From Oceaniferula spumae (GTDB lineage Bacteria; Verrucomicrobiota; Verrucomicrobiia; Verrucomicrobiales; Akkermansiaceae): a DNA stretch of 64,000 nt. The notes beneath the pieces are model-generated. The model was not told the origin of the DNA. It searched no databases and saw nothing but the letters and a program-made list of their open reading frames with translations. This document shows positions 50,040 to 57,905 of this stretch, piece after piece. Each line of letters begins with the position of its first letter. Position 1 is the first letter of the stretch. The position numbers and the translations under genes were made by a program. The DNA lies in the NCBI RefSeq assembly GCF_042849255.1, contig NZ_AP026866.1, positions 4,030,001-4,094,000 of the forward strand, read 5' to 3'.

Positions 50040-50554
50040 TGGGTTCTGACTACGGTTCTGGATTTTACATAAGTCTGATCACCAATCTGATAGGTCATGT
50101 GGCTTTCCAGCCTCCACGATTCCATCTCTGCCGGATTGGTTGTGGTGGTTCCGGTTCCTCCAGCAGTGGAAAGATTGTTTGGATCGGCAATTCGGGTGCG
50201 GACGACCGTGGCGTTGATCGCGTTGCCTCCCGGAAGTTTGCCTATTTCCACAGTCGTGCTGGTGCTGTCCGGATATACCGGCCAAGGCGAGGTATTGCTG
50301 GTGATCGTCTCGAAGCTCACCCTTTCAGCGTAGGCTTTTTCATAGCTGATGTAGGCGTCAGAAATATTCTGATGCAGCACCCACTGACGCGGCGCGATAA
50401 GATCGATGGTGCTCTTGAAGACAACCATGCCGATCGCTGTGAGAAGTGCCAGGGCTACAGTCATCTCGATCAGCATGCTCCCTCTGCGTAATCGTTTTCC
50501 CAGTGGCTGGTGCCTTGAGCTGCCCTGTTTTAGGAACTTGCCTTGCGAGGGAAT
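50036..50554 (-). CDS. Pseudopilin-like protein with a probable ATT start (Verru_Chthon cassette D/B-like)
   Basis: A prepilin-type protein of about 172 aa: leader to KRLRRG/SMLIEMTVALALLT with Glu at +5, then a globular part (TSTTVEIGKLPGGNAINATV). The open frame runs to 50881, but that would overlap the divergent gene by 300 nt and has no sensible protein. No ATG, GTG or TTG lies between that and the cleavage site. An ATT at 50552-50554 preceded by AGGA (spacing 7 nt) gives a normal-length 25-residue leader, so I place the start there with moderate confidence. Confidence 0.66.
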   Translation of the reverse strand: MPSQGKFLKQGSSRHQPLGKRLRRGSMLIEMTVALALLTAIGMVVFKSTIDLIAPRQWVLHQNISDAYISYEKAYAERVSFETITSNTSPWPVYPDSTSTTVEIGKLPGGNAINATVVRTRIADPNNLSTAGGTGTTTTNPAEMESWRLESHMTYQIGDQTYVKSRTVVRTQ

Positions 50555-50575
50555 GAAGTTATCCTGACTATCGAT

Positions 50576-51187
50576 ATGACCAAACCGATCGGGCGTCAGA
50601 CAATTAAGAGGCGATGGTTCTGCCGTCTTGTTCCGATCATTTCGTTGATGGTGTTCAGTCTGGGAATTGGCGGCGCCTCCGCTCAGGCGATTTTGGCCCC
50701 TCCCTTTGGAATGCAATGGGGGGATAATCCTGACAAGATTCTCGACTGGGCTCAGGCGAAGAAGCTCGATGTCGTGATTAAGATTCCCGGGCAAAATCCC
50801 GAGCTTCGGGAGCTGCGTGTTACCGCTACCGAAGGCTCCCTGCCGGGGATTCAGGCTTTTGCTTTGGAGGCGCGTTATCATTGGGGAAAATTATTTGAGG
50901 TGACGTTGCATTACGGGGCTCCGGAGATGAAACCGGATGATGTGAAAGCTTCGTTTTTAAAATTGAAAGATTCGATGGCGTTGAAACACGGAAAGTTGGT
51001 CTTGAATAATAAGCAGGACAAAAAGGGAGGGGGATTTCTAAGGGAGTCTGAGTCTTATCACGTGGAACCGGTAAAGGGGTTGTTGTTACTAATGGCTTAT
51101 ACTGAAGTGAAGGATGAAATCAGGAAGAAGCAGTCTGCCCGCTTCTCCCTGATGTATCGCAATGAGAATATTATTCCGAAGAAATGA
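50576..51187 (+). CDS. Exported protein of unknown function, divergent from the pseudopilin operon
   Basis: A 203-aa exported protein with signal peptide LVPIISLMVFSLGIGGASA, start at ATG 50576; a TTG at 50543 is an alternative. The mature part begins QAILAPPFGMQWGDNPDKIL, with a compact fold containing EVTLHYGAPEMKPDDVKASF. The gene points the other way from its neighbours and its end overlaps the end of the 349-aa protein gene by 17 nt. Family not recognised; secreted nature is clear. Confidence 0.6.
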   Translation: MTKPIGRQTIKRRWFCRLVPIISLMVFSLGIGGASAQAILAPPFGMQWGDNPDKILDWAQAKKLDVVIKIPGQNPELRELRVTATEGSLPGIQAFALEARYHWGKLFEVTLHYGAPEMKPDDVKASFLKLKDSMALKHGKLVLNNKQDKKGGGFLRESESYHVEPVKGLLLLMAYTEVKDEIRKKQSARFSLMYRNENIIPKK

Positions 51188-52220
51188 CCGAGCCTTTCAT
51201 TTCGATGGTGCGGTCAACGTAGAAGGTCACCCAAGCGAGTCGCTCTGGAGCGCGGTTGTCAAATGGGGTAACCGTGATGACCTCAAGTGTGTAAGTGCCA
51301 TCATCCACAGCATAGCTGTCCCAGTTTCTCACGAGGATCTGCCCATCTTGGGGGACGATCGAATTGTAGACGATCTCAGCTCCGGCAATTTGAGTGCCCG
51401 TGGTGCCTAACGCTTGTGATCCCTTGTAAATCTGAACGGTCGTCTTGCTGTCCGGGTATAGGTCTGTCAGATTAATTGTTAGGTCAGGGAGTGAACGAGT
51501 GATTTTGACATTAGGATCGATTCCCGTGATTTCAACGTCAGCAATCGGCCAAACTTGAATGCGACCTGAGGCGATCTGGAGCCAGTCAAGATCGGCATCA
51601 GGGAGCGCATAGGCTCTGAAGATTTCTTCGCCACGTTCTTTGAAAAAGACTGGGCTTGTTAGCTTGGTCATGCCTGTTCGTTGCAGATCAGAATTCTCAA
51701 CAATGAAGAAGTCATCGTTAAGCACCTCCTCAGCTGTGCCATCTGTCGGAGCTCGGTCTAAGACATCGTCGTATTTCAAAGTTGACTGTTCAAAGTAGAC
51801 ATTGAGAGCGGCTTCCGGCACACCCTCTCCGGGAGTGAGCAATCCCTTCACATTGACATCCACGGTAAAAGGCTCATCGGCCCGGGTGCGTGGTGTTAGG
51901 TGTGGATCTTCGCTGGTAATGGTGATGGTGGCTTCCGGAGTATACGCGGCCACATATTTCTCATCGAGTAGATAGATGGTTTCATCTGGTTCGAGCCCCT
52001 TGGCGTAGAGGGCGTAAGTTGAGCCTGAAGGGCCAACAGGCATGGGTGATATTTGTTCGCCGTTTTTGCTGCCAGGTTCTTCTGGGCCGGCAACATAAAC
52101 TTGATAGATCAGGCCACTGTCGAGATCGACTTGCTCGATGAAGTCGACCGAAGCGGACGCTGATATGTTGAGTGCTATCAGCATACCTGTGATAGCGGTT
52201 TTTTGTTGAATAAGTTTCAT
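51171..52220 (-). CDS. Exported surface-protein candidate P3, paralog of the 44117-45286 product
   Basis: A 349-aa exported protein, signal peptide KTAITGMLIALNISASASV. It has the same architecture as the 44117-45286 product: TIYLLDEKYVAAYTPEATIT, ITSEDPHLTPRTRADEPFTV with VNVKGL, then RIQVWPIADVEITGIDPNVK, LTDLYPDSKTTVQIYKGSQ and DDGTYTLEVITVTPFD. It lacks the Gly/Leu repeat insert of that copy. Both proteins end in SE. The duplicate occurrence in this window suggests a cassette. Function unknown. Confidence 0.66.
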   Translation of the reverse strand: MKLIQQKTAITGMLIALNISASASVDFIEQVDLDSGLIYQVYVAGPEEPGSKNGEQISPMPVGPSGSTYALYAKGLEPDETIYLLDEKYVAAYTPEATITITSEDPHLTPRTRADEPFTVDVNVKGLLTPGEGVPEAALNVYFEQSTLKYDDVLDRAPTDGTAEEVLNDDFFIVENSDLQRTGMTKLTSPVFFKERGEEIFRAYALPDADLDWLQIASGRIQVWPIADVEITGIDPNVKITRSLPDLTINLTDLYPDSKTTVQIYKGSQALGTTGTQIAGAEIVYNSIVPQDGQILVRNWDSYAVDDGTYTLEVITVTPFDNRAPERLAWVTFYVDRTIEMKGSVISSE

Positions 52221-52248
52221 GATGAAATGGTTTTTGTTTGTGAGTTAA

Positions 52249-52743
52249 CTACTCAGCTTCTGTTGTAGCTGAGACGACTTTTTTACTTTTCGGTGGGATC
52301 ACCGAGACAGGGTGACCGCGGTAAAGGGCGACCACCACACGGTTCAGTTTGCTAAATTGTTCCAAGGTTCCTTTGGGCAGGGGTTTGATCCCCTTGGCTT
52401 GGTCCAATGTGACCTCATAAGTCCAGATCCACTGTTGATTGCGGAGCTTGAAAAAGGGCCATAATACAAATTTTCCTGAGGGTTTCTCAACCACTCGGGT
52501 TTTCAATTTATCTGGTAGAAAAAGAATGCTGTTCTTAGGCACGATACAGTGCTCTCCCCGATTGCTCAGAATATGAGAGTTTTTGTAAAGTGAGGTGTGC
52601 TTGACTGTAACAAGGGGTTTCCTAGCTGCCGATGGCTCATTCTGAGCTTTTTTTTCGGCAGTAGGTTCAGCGCACAGCGGAGCAAAACAAAGGCAATATA
52701 AGACGGCCGATGTTTTCGTTAGATTTCTTTTTCCAAGCTTCAT
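52249..52743 (-). CDS. Exported protein P2, paralog of the 46842-47369 product
   Basis: A 164-aa exported protein with signal-like N-terminus (NLTKTSAVLYCLCFAPLCAE). The domain resembles the 46842-47369 product: SHILSNRGEHCIVPKNSILF and PDKLKTRVVEKPSGKFVLWP, with LNRVVVALYRGHPVSVIP near the end. It lies 28 nt upstream of the P3 gene and 31 nt below the P1 gene on the minus strand, so P1, P2 and P3 are one operon. Function unknown. Confidence 0.66.
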   Translation of the reverse strand: MKLGKRNLTKTSAVLYCLCFAPLCAEPTAEKKAQNEPSAARKPLVTVKHTSLYKNSHILSNRGEHCIVPKNSILFLPDKLKTRVVEKPSGKFVLWPFFKLRNQQWIWTYEVTLDQAKGIKPLPKGTLEQFSKLNRVVVALYRGHPVSVIPPKSKKVVSATTEAE

Positions 52744-52774
52744 AACTGGTTGGTGTTGTGAGAACTTTAGCTAA

Positions 52775-53608
52775 TTAAGGGTTGCTGTTCTTGGTCTTGC
52801 TCATAGCTGAGCCTCCACCGTGGCCCTCGTCATCTTCGGCTACGCCGTCGCCGTCGTAATCGGTATCGTAATAGCCCTTGGCAGCCCATTTGGCGGCGCT
52901 TTTTCCAGGGTTGCTGCTGTCAATGCCATCGACGTTGTTACCGTGACCGTTGTTGCTTTTTCCCTCGCCGCTGTTTGATGATTCGTTCTCAGTTTCAGGT
53001 GGGATAACTACCTCTTCAGTGGTGCCCGCTCCCTCAAGACTTTTGGTGATGAACCATTGCAGGGTGGGGCGACCTCCATCACGGACATAGTGTGGCGCGA
53101 TCAGAGTGCCGATGGGCGTTGGTGGTGCCTCAAGAGCGGAGCCAATGATGGTGATGTAGTCACCAGCCCCGATCATGTTGGTGCTCAGGGTGAAAGAAGG
53201 AGTAATACTCTGCTCCGTGAGGATGATGGGCGATGAGAAGTTATGAATGATGCGGCCAGTCGAATCATTAATATTATGAGCTGTTTGGTTTTTGGATACG
53301 ATAGTTTGCCCATTGATCTTGGCGGTGAGACTTGTTGCTCCCGGAAACTGGGCATTACCGGTTTTGTAAGACAACTGGCCGTTGCCCTTGACCTTGCCTC
53401 CGTCAGGAACACCAGCATAGAGATGATATTCATAACCGTTGATGATGTATTTCCAATAGGTGCCCAAGTTCTGGCTCCAGTCTTTGGATAGGTTGGTCGT
53501 AACGTAGGGACTATCCATCCCAGGTGCCACGAAGGTAAGGTCCGCGTAGGCGGGTGCCATCGCAGCCGCGATAAGTGTACAGCCGATGATGCTTTTGTTA
53601 GCTTTCAT
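52775..53608 (-). CDS. Exported protein P1 with acidic, calcium-loop-like tail
   Basis: A 277-aa exported protein, signal peptide MKANKSIIGCTLIAAAMAPA. The middle region (TSLTAKINGQTIVSKNQ, SSPIILTEQSITPSFTLS) is beta-rich. Near residue 180 it has the motif PPTPIGTLIAPHYVRDGGRP with TLQWFI that also appears at the mature N-terminus of the 45345-46037 product. The C-terminus is Gly/Asn/Ser-rich and ends in YYDTDYDGDGVAEDDEGHGG, a D-x-D-x-D-G loop typical of calcium-binding repeats. First gene of the P1-P2-P3 set. Function unknown. Confidence 0.6.
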   Translation of the reverse strand: MKANKSIIGCTLIAAAMAPAYADLTFVAPGMDSPYVTTNLSKDWSQNLGTYWKYIINGYEYHLYAGVPDGGKVKGNGQLSYKTGNAQFPGATSLTAKINGQTIVSKNQTAHNINDSTGRIIHNFSSPIILTEQSITPSFTLSTNMIGAGDYITIIGSALEAPPTPIGTLIAPHYVRDGGRPTLQWFITKSLEGAGTTEEVVIPPETENESSNSGEGKSNNGHGNNVDGIDSSNPGKSAAKWAAKGYYDTDYDGDGVAEDDEGHGGGSAMSKTKNSNP

Positions 53609-53668
53609 TTTTTATTGTTTTGGTTGTGTATGTGTTTGGGTTGTGGGGCTGACTTATTTGGGGAAATT

Positions 53669-54529
53669 TCAGAGTGAGGGGTTAGAACCGGGCAGTTGCA
53701 GCCATGGGCCATCGGGCACTTCATGGTCTTCGACGAATTTCCAAGCGACTCGATAACCGCTTCGAATGCCGAGGAAGTCTCGGATGGAGGGACTGATATC
53801 GATGCCGGCATTCCCATTGGGGTTTGGCTTTGGTGCGTGCCCTTTGAATACGTATTCCCAGTCATCGGTAGAGAACGGGCCACAATCTTCCCACTGGGCG
53901 TAACAAACTTTTCCGCGATAATGAATGGCCACCCAGCGGCCCTTGCAGACCGAGGACCAAGCTCCTCGATAGGACCTCCAGAACCAAGGGATCACCTTCG
54001 ATGCTTCCGGGTGATGGTTTCCGCCAGGCGCGATATCGTTATAGGGTAAGGCGATGTAAAAAGGATTGAGCTTGGGTGTGAATCCCACGGGGTGATAACC
54101 ATTCCTGCGTCCAGGATGATCGACGCCGCCGAAGTTGTCCTGCCAGTTGGGGTCCCAGGAGCTGGCATTGTTGGGAGTCGGATTCCGTTCACTCGGTTTT
54201 TCACCTACCCAGAAAACGGTTGCGGTAATGCCGCGGCGCCATGAAAGCTTTACCTCTGCCCATGGATCCGGTGCTTCATCGTGAATCACCATGGCCTTGG
54301 GCGGTGTCTGGAAAGGGCTGATGATGTCCGGTATGGCCATGCGCCGGTCTTGAATGAATCGTTGATGCAAGGCATCCGCGCGCTGCTCGATTCCAAATTC
54401 AGCTTCCAGAGGGACATACTGGGCATGCACAGTTACGCTTACCAGGCAAAGGCCTGCAGCGATGACTCTGCAGCCGACAAGTGTCCTTGCCGCCTGTCGT
54501 ATCCCGAAATGGATCGATGCGATAGTCAT
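53669..54529 (-). CDS. Exported protein with RlpA-like double-psi barrel features
   Basis: A 286-aa exported protein; signal peptide ends near TVHA. The last 110 residues include GRWVAIHYRGKVCYAQWEDC followed by GPFSTDDWEYVF and a GIDISPSIRDFLGI motif. The D-C-G-P-F and G-I-D-I-S-P pattern is that of the double-psi beta-barrel found in RlpA-type peptidoglycan-binding lytic transglycosylases. If so it may act on peptidoglycan to let the machine's secreted proteins pass. Family assignment is by motif only. It is 60 nt upstream of P1 on the same strand. Confidence 0.55.
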   Translation of the reverse strand: MTIASIHFGIRQAARTLVGCRVIAAGLCLVSVTVHAQYVPLEAEFGIEQRADALHQRFIQDRRMAIPDIISPFQTPPKAMVIHDEAPDPWAEVKLSWRRGITATVFWVGEKPSERNPTPNNASSWDPNWQDNFGGVDHPGRRNGYHPVGFTPKLNPFYIALPYNDIAPGGNHHPEASKVIPWFWRSYRGAWSSVCKGRWVAIHYRGKVCYAQWEDCGPFSTDDWEYVFKGHAPKPNPNGNAGIDISPSIRDFLGIRSGYRVAWKFVEDHEVPDGPWLQLPGSNPSL

Positions 54530-54907
54530 GGAGAGCTTTTGATAAAGCCGTTCTTATTCGTGTAAGGGTGTCTTGTTAGGACGGTAAGGGTGGTGGCGTT
54601 GTAAGTGCCGTTATCCGAAAATTTAGAACCTGTTAGTATCCACCGAGGGCGAATATATATTGATGGTATGAATTCCCAGACACTTGAGTATCTCTAATAG
54701 TAACGAAAACTCAAGCATATTATATTAAAAATCCATGAGGGTTTGGCGTGTAATTCATTCATATAGAGCATTTGTTTTTAAAAATAGGTGGTCTTGAGGT
54801 GTCTTGATGTACAAGAAAAACCCTCCCTAGATTGAATAGGGAGGGTTCCGGGTGGTGCAGATGCCTGAATTGGCAGCACTAAAATTTATAGGTCAGTGGG
54901 CGAACGG
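54530..54907. other. Noncoding gap, A/T-rich with a terminator
   Basis: A 378-nt gap upstream of the 286-aa exported protein gene. It contains A/T-rich DNA (about 54690-54790), a likely promoter zone, and the terminator of the next minus-strand gene at 54814-54847. I see no ORF with support in it. Confidence 0.6.
54814..54847 (-). terminator. Rho-independent terminator for the 54908-55270 gene
   Basis: Perfect 11-bp stem AACCCTCCCTA / TAGGGAGGGTT with a 7-nt loop (GATTGAA). On the minus strand it is followed by a run of T (complement of GAAAAA). Confidence 0.88.
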
Positions 54908-55270
54908 CTAATTCTTCTGAGCGATTTTGTTGGATTTGCTCGAGGCGTTCGTCAGTTGGGTCGATTGAAAAGCGTCCTTAAGTCCTTGGATCTCTTGCTG
55001 TTCTGGCTCTGGAACGTGAACAGGCTCCGTGTTGGGCACGCTCCGATCGCCTTCGTTAGCCGCTTGTGCGGTGCTCGATGGGTTGGTTGAAGCGCTTGAT
55101 GTGTTTTGTGTTGTGGCTGGAGTCTCGCTGGTTAGCTCCGGGTTGATCGAGGCTGGGGCATCAGTAGGGGTGCGCTTGCTTCCGGGAACACCGTCTGCAA
55201 ACAGCATTGGAATTGATAAAATCAGCGCCAGGATCACTGATTGCGCTACGATGTTATCGATAATTTTCAT
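54908..55270 (-). CDS. Small exported Ser/Thr/Pro-rich protein
   Basis: A 120-aa exported protein: signal peptide SVILALILSIPMLFA, then a low-complexity Thr/Ser/Ala/Pro-rich body and a basic C-terminus (SSKSNKIAQKN). It is the first gene of the minus-strand accessory block but ends at its own terminator, so it is probably transcribed alone. Unknown function; it may be a linker-like or surface-exposed peptide. Confidence 0.6.
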   Translation of the reverse strand: MKIIDNIVAQSVILALILSIPMLFADGVPGSKRTPTDAPASINPELTSETPATTQNTSSASTNPSSTAQAANEGDRSVPNTEPVHVPEPEQQEIQGLKDAFQSTQLTNASSKSNKIAQKN

Positions 55271-55707
55271 GGCAAGAGGTGGGGATGGGGGTTGGGGGTG
55301 TTGGGCTAAGCTCGACTTGGTAAATTGTATTTTTATTTCGTCCCGCTCAGATGAAAGTCACATTAACTAAAAATTACAGGAGAGCAATACTTTATTTATA
55401 AAAAAGCATTTAAATGGTGGGTCGGTCACAGGTGATAGGCGTCTTTTATCGTAATTACATGTTAAGTTATATTAATTAAATGCCTTCTAAAGCCTGATTT
55501 TAAGGCATTTTCCAAACGTTGTTTCAGCCAACAGCGCCGACAAACCACAGGTGAAAGAGATTTCACCACGAGCATGCATGTGGCTAGACAAGTGGCCACA
55601 TCGGCTTCTTTTGGAGCGGTAGGGCCCCTTCAAGCGTCATTCACAGAGCTCTACTGATAAGTAGAGGGTGAATTTATAGAGCGATGATTACTCTCGCTCT
55701 GATTATT
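55271..55707. other. Noncoding region with A/T-rich promoter zone and two hairpins
   Basis: The 437-nt gap between the small exported protein and ychF. The first 200 nt are A/T-rich (promoter zone for 54908-55270). Two hairpins follow: GGTGAAA/TTTCACC with GAGA loop at 55550-55567 and ATGTGGC/GCCACAT at 55578-55601. They may belong to an undetected small RNA or to transcript processing; no T-tract follows. No protein frame with support. Confidence 0.45.
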
Positions 55708-56823
55708 TTAAACGTTGAAGCGGAATTCAACGACGTCGCCGTCTTTAACGACGTATTCCTTGCCTTCAATCCGCAGCTTGCCTGCTTCTTTGGCGGCAGT
55801 TTTGGAACCGGCCGCTACCATGTCCTCATAAGCACAGACTTCGGCGGCAATGAATCCTCGTTCGAAGTCGCCGTGGATGACTCCGGCGGCGGCAGGTGCC
55901 TTGTCGCCTTCGCGAATAGTCCAGGCGCGAGTTTCCTTTTCGCCACTAGTAATATAAGTGCGCAAGCCAAGGAGGTGGTAAACTGCACGGATCAGAGTGG
56001 AGACTCCGGAGTCTTCGATTCCCATATCGGCGAGAAATTCTTTCGCTTCTTCAGCATCGAGCTCCACGAGTTCCTCTTCGATGCGGGCCGAGATGACAGT
56101 GGCCTCGGCATTGTGGGAAGCTGCGGCATATTCACGCACCTTGGCGACTAGCGCATGGCCGTCCGGATTTTTCTGGGTTTCGGCCAGTTCGTCTTCAGAG
56201 ACATTGCAGGCGAAAATGGTGCGTTTCGAGCTAAGTAGGAAGAAGTCGCGCAGGGTGATCTGCTCGTCCTTGCTGAGTTCGAGGGTGAGCGCAGGTTTGC
56301 CCTCGTCGAGGTGGGGTAACAGCTTTTCGATCAGTTCGAGTTCCTTCTTGGCTTCCTTGTCTCCGCTCTTGGCTTTTTTAGCGCGTGATTCTTTGCGTTT
56401 CACCAAGGCTGCCATGTCGGCGAGGATCAGCTCGGAATTGATGATTTCAATGTCGCGAATGGGGTCGACGCTGCCGAGTTCGTGAATGATGTCGTCATTT
56501 TCAAAACAACGCACCACCTGCACGATGGCATCCACCTCACGGATATTCGCTAGGAATTTGTTACCGAGGCCGGCTCCTTCTGACGCGCCCTCCACAAGTC
56601 CGGCGATATCGACGAACTCGATCGCAGCAGGAATGATCTTCTGGGTCTTGCTGATTTCGGCCATCACGTTCAGGCGTTCGTCTGGGACGGTGACGACTCC
56701 GACGTTTGGATCGATGGTGCAAAATGGATAGTTGGCAGCCTCCGCATTGCGTGTGCGGGTGACAGCATTAAAGAGTGTCGACTTGCCGACATTGGGTAGT
56801 CCTACGATTCCTGCTTTGAGCAT
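55708..56823 (-). CDS. ychF: Redox-regulated ATPase YchF
   Basis: A 371-aa OBG-family ATPase (a TRAFAC GTPase-fold protein with ATP preference), linked to ribosomes and oxidative-stress response. Walker A is VGLPNVGKSTLFNAVT, followed by YPFCTIDPNVGVV, G3 FVDIAGLVEGASEGAGLGN and the C-terminal TGS domain with RAWTIREGDKAPAAAGVIHG. Start set at ATG 56823 (MLKAGIVGLPN). The frame open to 57078 overlaps panD. It is divergent from panD with 103 nt between. Confidence 0.95.
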   Translation of the reverse strand: MLKAGIVGLPNVGKSTLFNAVTRTRNAEAANYPFCTIDPNVGVVTVPDERLNVMAEISKTQKIIPAAIEFVDIAGLVEGASEGAGLGNKFLANIREVDAIVQVVRCFENDDIIHELGSVDPIRDIEIINSELILADMAALVKRKESRAKKAKSGDKEAKKELELIEKLLPHLDEGKPALTLELSKDEQITLRDFFLLSSKRTIFACNVSEDELAETQKNPDGHALVAKVREYAAASHNAEATVISARIEEELVELDAEEAKEFLADMGIEDSGVSTLIRAVYHLLGLRTYITSGEKETRAWTIREGDKAPAAAGVIHGDFERGFIAAEVCAYEDMVAAGSKTAAKEAGKLRIEGKEYVVKDGDVVEFRFNV

Positions 56824-56926
56824 GCGCGGGGAAGTAGTGGGGAATGCTGACAATTGCAATTTGTAAATTTTCCAATTTGCGAATTTGAAATTTGACCTTC
56901 GCGTCCATCGCGGCTTGTTTGCGCCC

Positions 56927-57274
56927 ATGCAGCACGTGCTATTAAAATCAAAAATCCACCGCGCCTGTGTCACGGTCGCGGATATCGAATACGAAGGAAG
57001 TATCGAAATCCCGTCTGATCTCATGGAAGCCGCAGGCCTCTGGGAAGGTGAGCGCGTGCTCGTGACCTCTGCTTCCAAAGGGGGACGGCTGGAAACCTAC
57101 GCGCAGGCCGGAACTCCGGGGACTGGTAAAATCATCATGAATGGCGGCGCCGCGCACATTATTAAAGCGGGCGAGCGTATCACCATCATGGCCTTCGCGA
57201 TCTCGGAGAATCCTATTTTAGCCAAGAAGATCGTTTGCGACGAAAACAACGAGATCATCCGCCGAGTTAATTAA
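56927..57274 (+). CDS. panD: Aspartate 1-decarboxylase precursor
   Basis: A 115-aa proenzyme that makes beta-alanine from aspartate for pantothenate synthesis. Autocatalytic cleavage should occur at the Gly-Ser of IEYEGSIEIP, generating the pyruvoyl group from Ser. The rest, including GGAAHIIKAGERITIMAFA and FAISENPILAKKIV, fits the double-psi beta barrel family. The start is ATG 56927 (MQHVLLKSKIHR). panB is at 21845 in the same window. No maturation factor PanM is seen here. Confidence 0.95.
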   Translation: MQHVLLKSKIHRACVTVADIEYEGSIEIPSDLMEAAGLWEGERVLVTSASKGGRLETYAQAGTPGTGKIIMNGGAAHIIKAGERITIMAFAISENPILAKKIVCDENNEIIRRVN

Positions 57275-57383
57275 GTTCGCCCTGCGATTCCTTGTTGACG
57301 ACCGCTAAATGCGCGAAAAAAGCGGTAAAACCCGCAAATCGCGTCTTTACAAGGCGGAATCACTTCACCATATTCCCGCGCCC

Positions 57384-57899
57384 ATGACACCTGTAATTGC
57401 TGCCAACTGGCTCAACATTTCCATTAACCTCCTGTTGGTGATCCACGTGATCATCTGTCTTCTGCTCGCTCTCGTAGTGCTGATGCAGCGTCCCAAGCAG
57501 GAAGGTCTCGGTGCCGCGTTTGGTTCCGGTCTTACCGATCAAGCCTTTGGTGCCCGCACCACAGACGTCCTTCAGAAAGGCACGGTCTATCTTGGCACGC
57601 TGTTTTTTGTCATCACCCTGGTTCTCGCCATCCTCATCGGCAAGCGTCAGAACATCACCCATGACATGAAGGATGACTCCACGGATAAAACCGAAGAAGT
57701 TTCTCCTGTGGAAGTTCCCCAGCCTCTGGAAAACGATGCTCCAGTGGAAATGCCTGAAACAGATGATGCTGCACCTGCTGGTGAAGCGCCGAGCGAGGGA
57801 ACTACTCCTACTCCTCCAGTCACCCCTCCGGCTGCACCGCCTGAGAGCACTCCCGCACCACCTGCAGTCGATCAGCCTGATGCTGGTAGCGAGCAATAA
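57384..57899 (+). CDS. secG: Preprotein translocase subunit SecG
   Basis: A 171-aa SecG, start ATG 57384 (MTPVIAANWLNISINLLLVI). It has two transmembrane helices (VIHVIICLLLALVVLM and YLGTLFFVITLVLAILIG) separated by the conserved loop QRPKQEGLGAAFGSG. The C-terminal extension, about 80 residues of Pro/Glu/Ala-rich low complexity, is longer than in E. coli SecG (110 aa). SecG stimulates SecYEG and SecA. The rhomboid gene starts 6 nt after its stop. Confidence 0.93.
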   Translation: MTPVIAANWLNISINLLLVIHVIICLLLALVVLMQRPKQEGLGAAFGSGLTDQAFGARTTDVLQKGTVYLGTLFFVITLVLAILIGKRQNITHDMKDDSTDKTEEVSPVEVPQPLENDAPVEMPETDDAAPAGEAPSEGTTPTPPVTPPAAPPESTPAPPAVDQPDAGSEQ

Positions 57900-57905
57900 G
57901 TTCCA

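Noticed and set aside
50555..50881. Upstream extension of the pseudopilin to an ATG at 50881
   Set aside because: It would overlap the divergent exported gene by 300 nt and lacks leader-like sequence.
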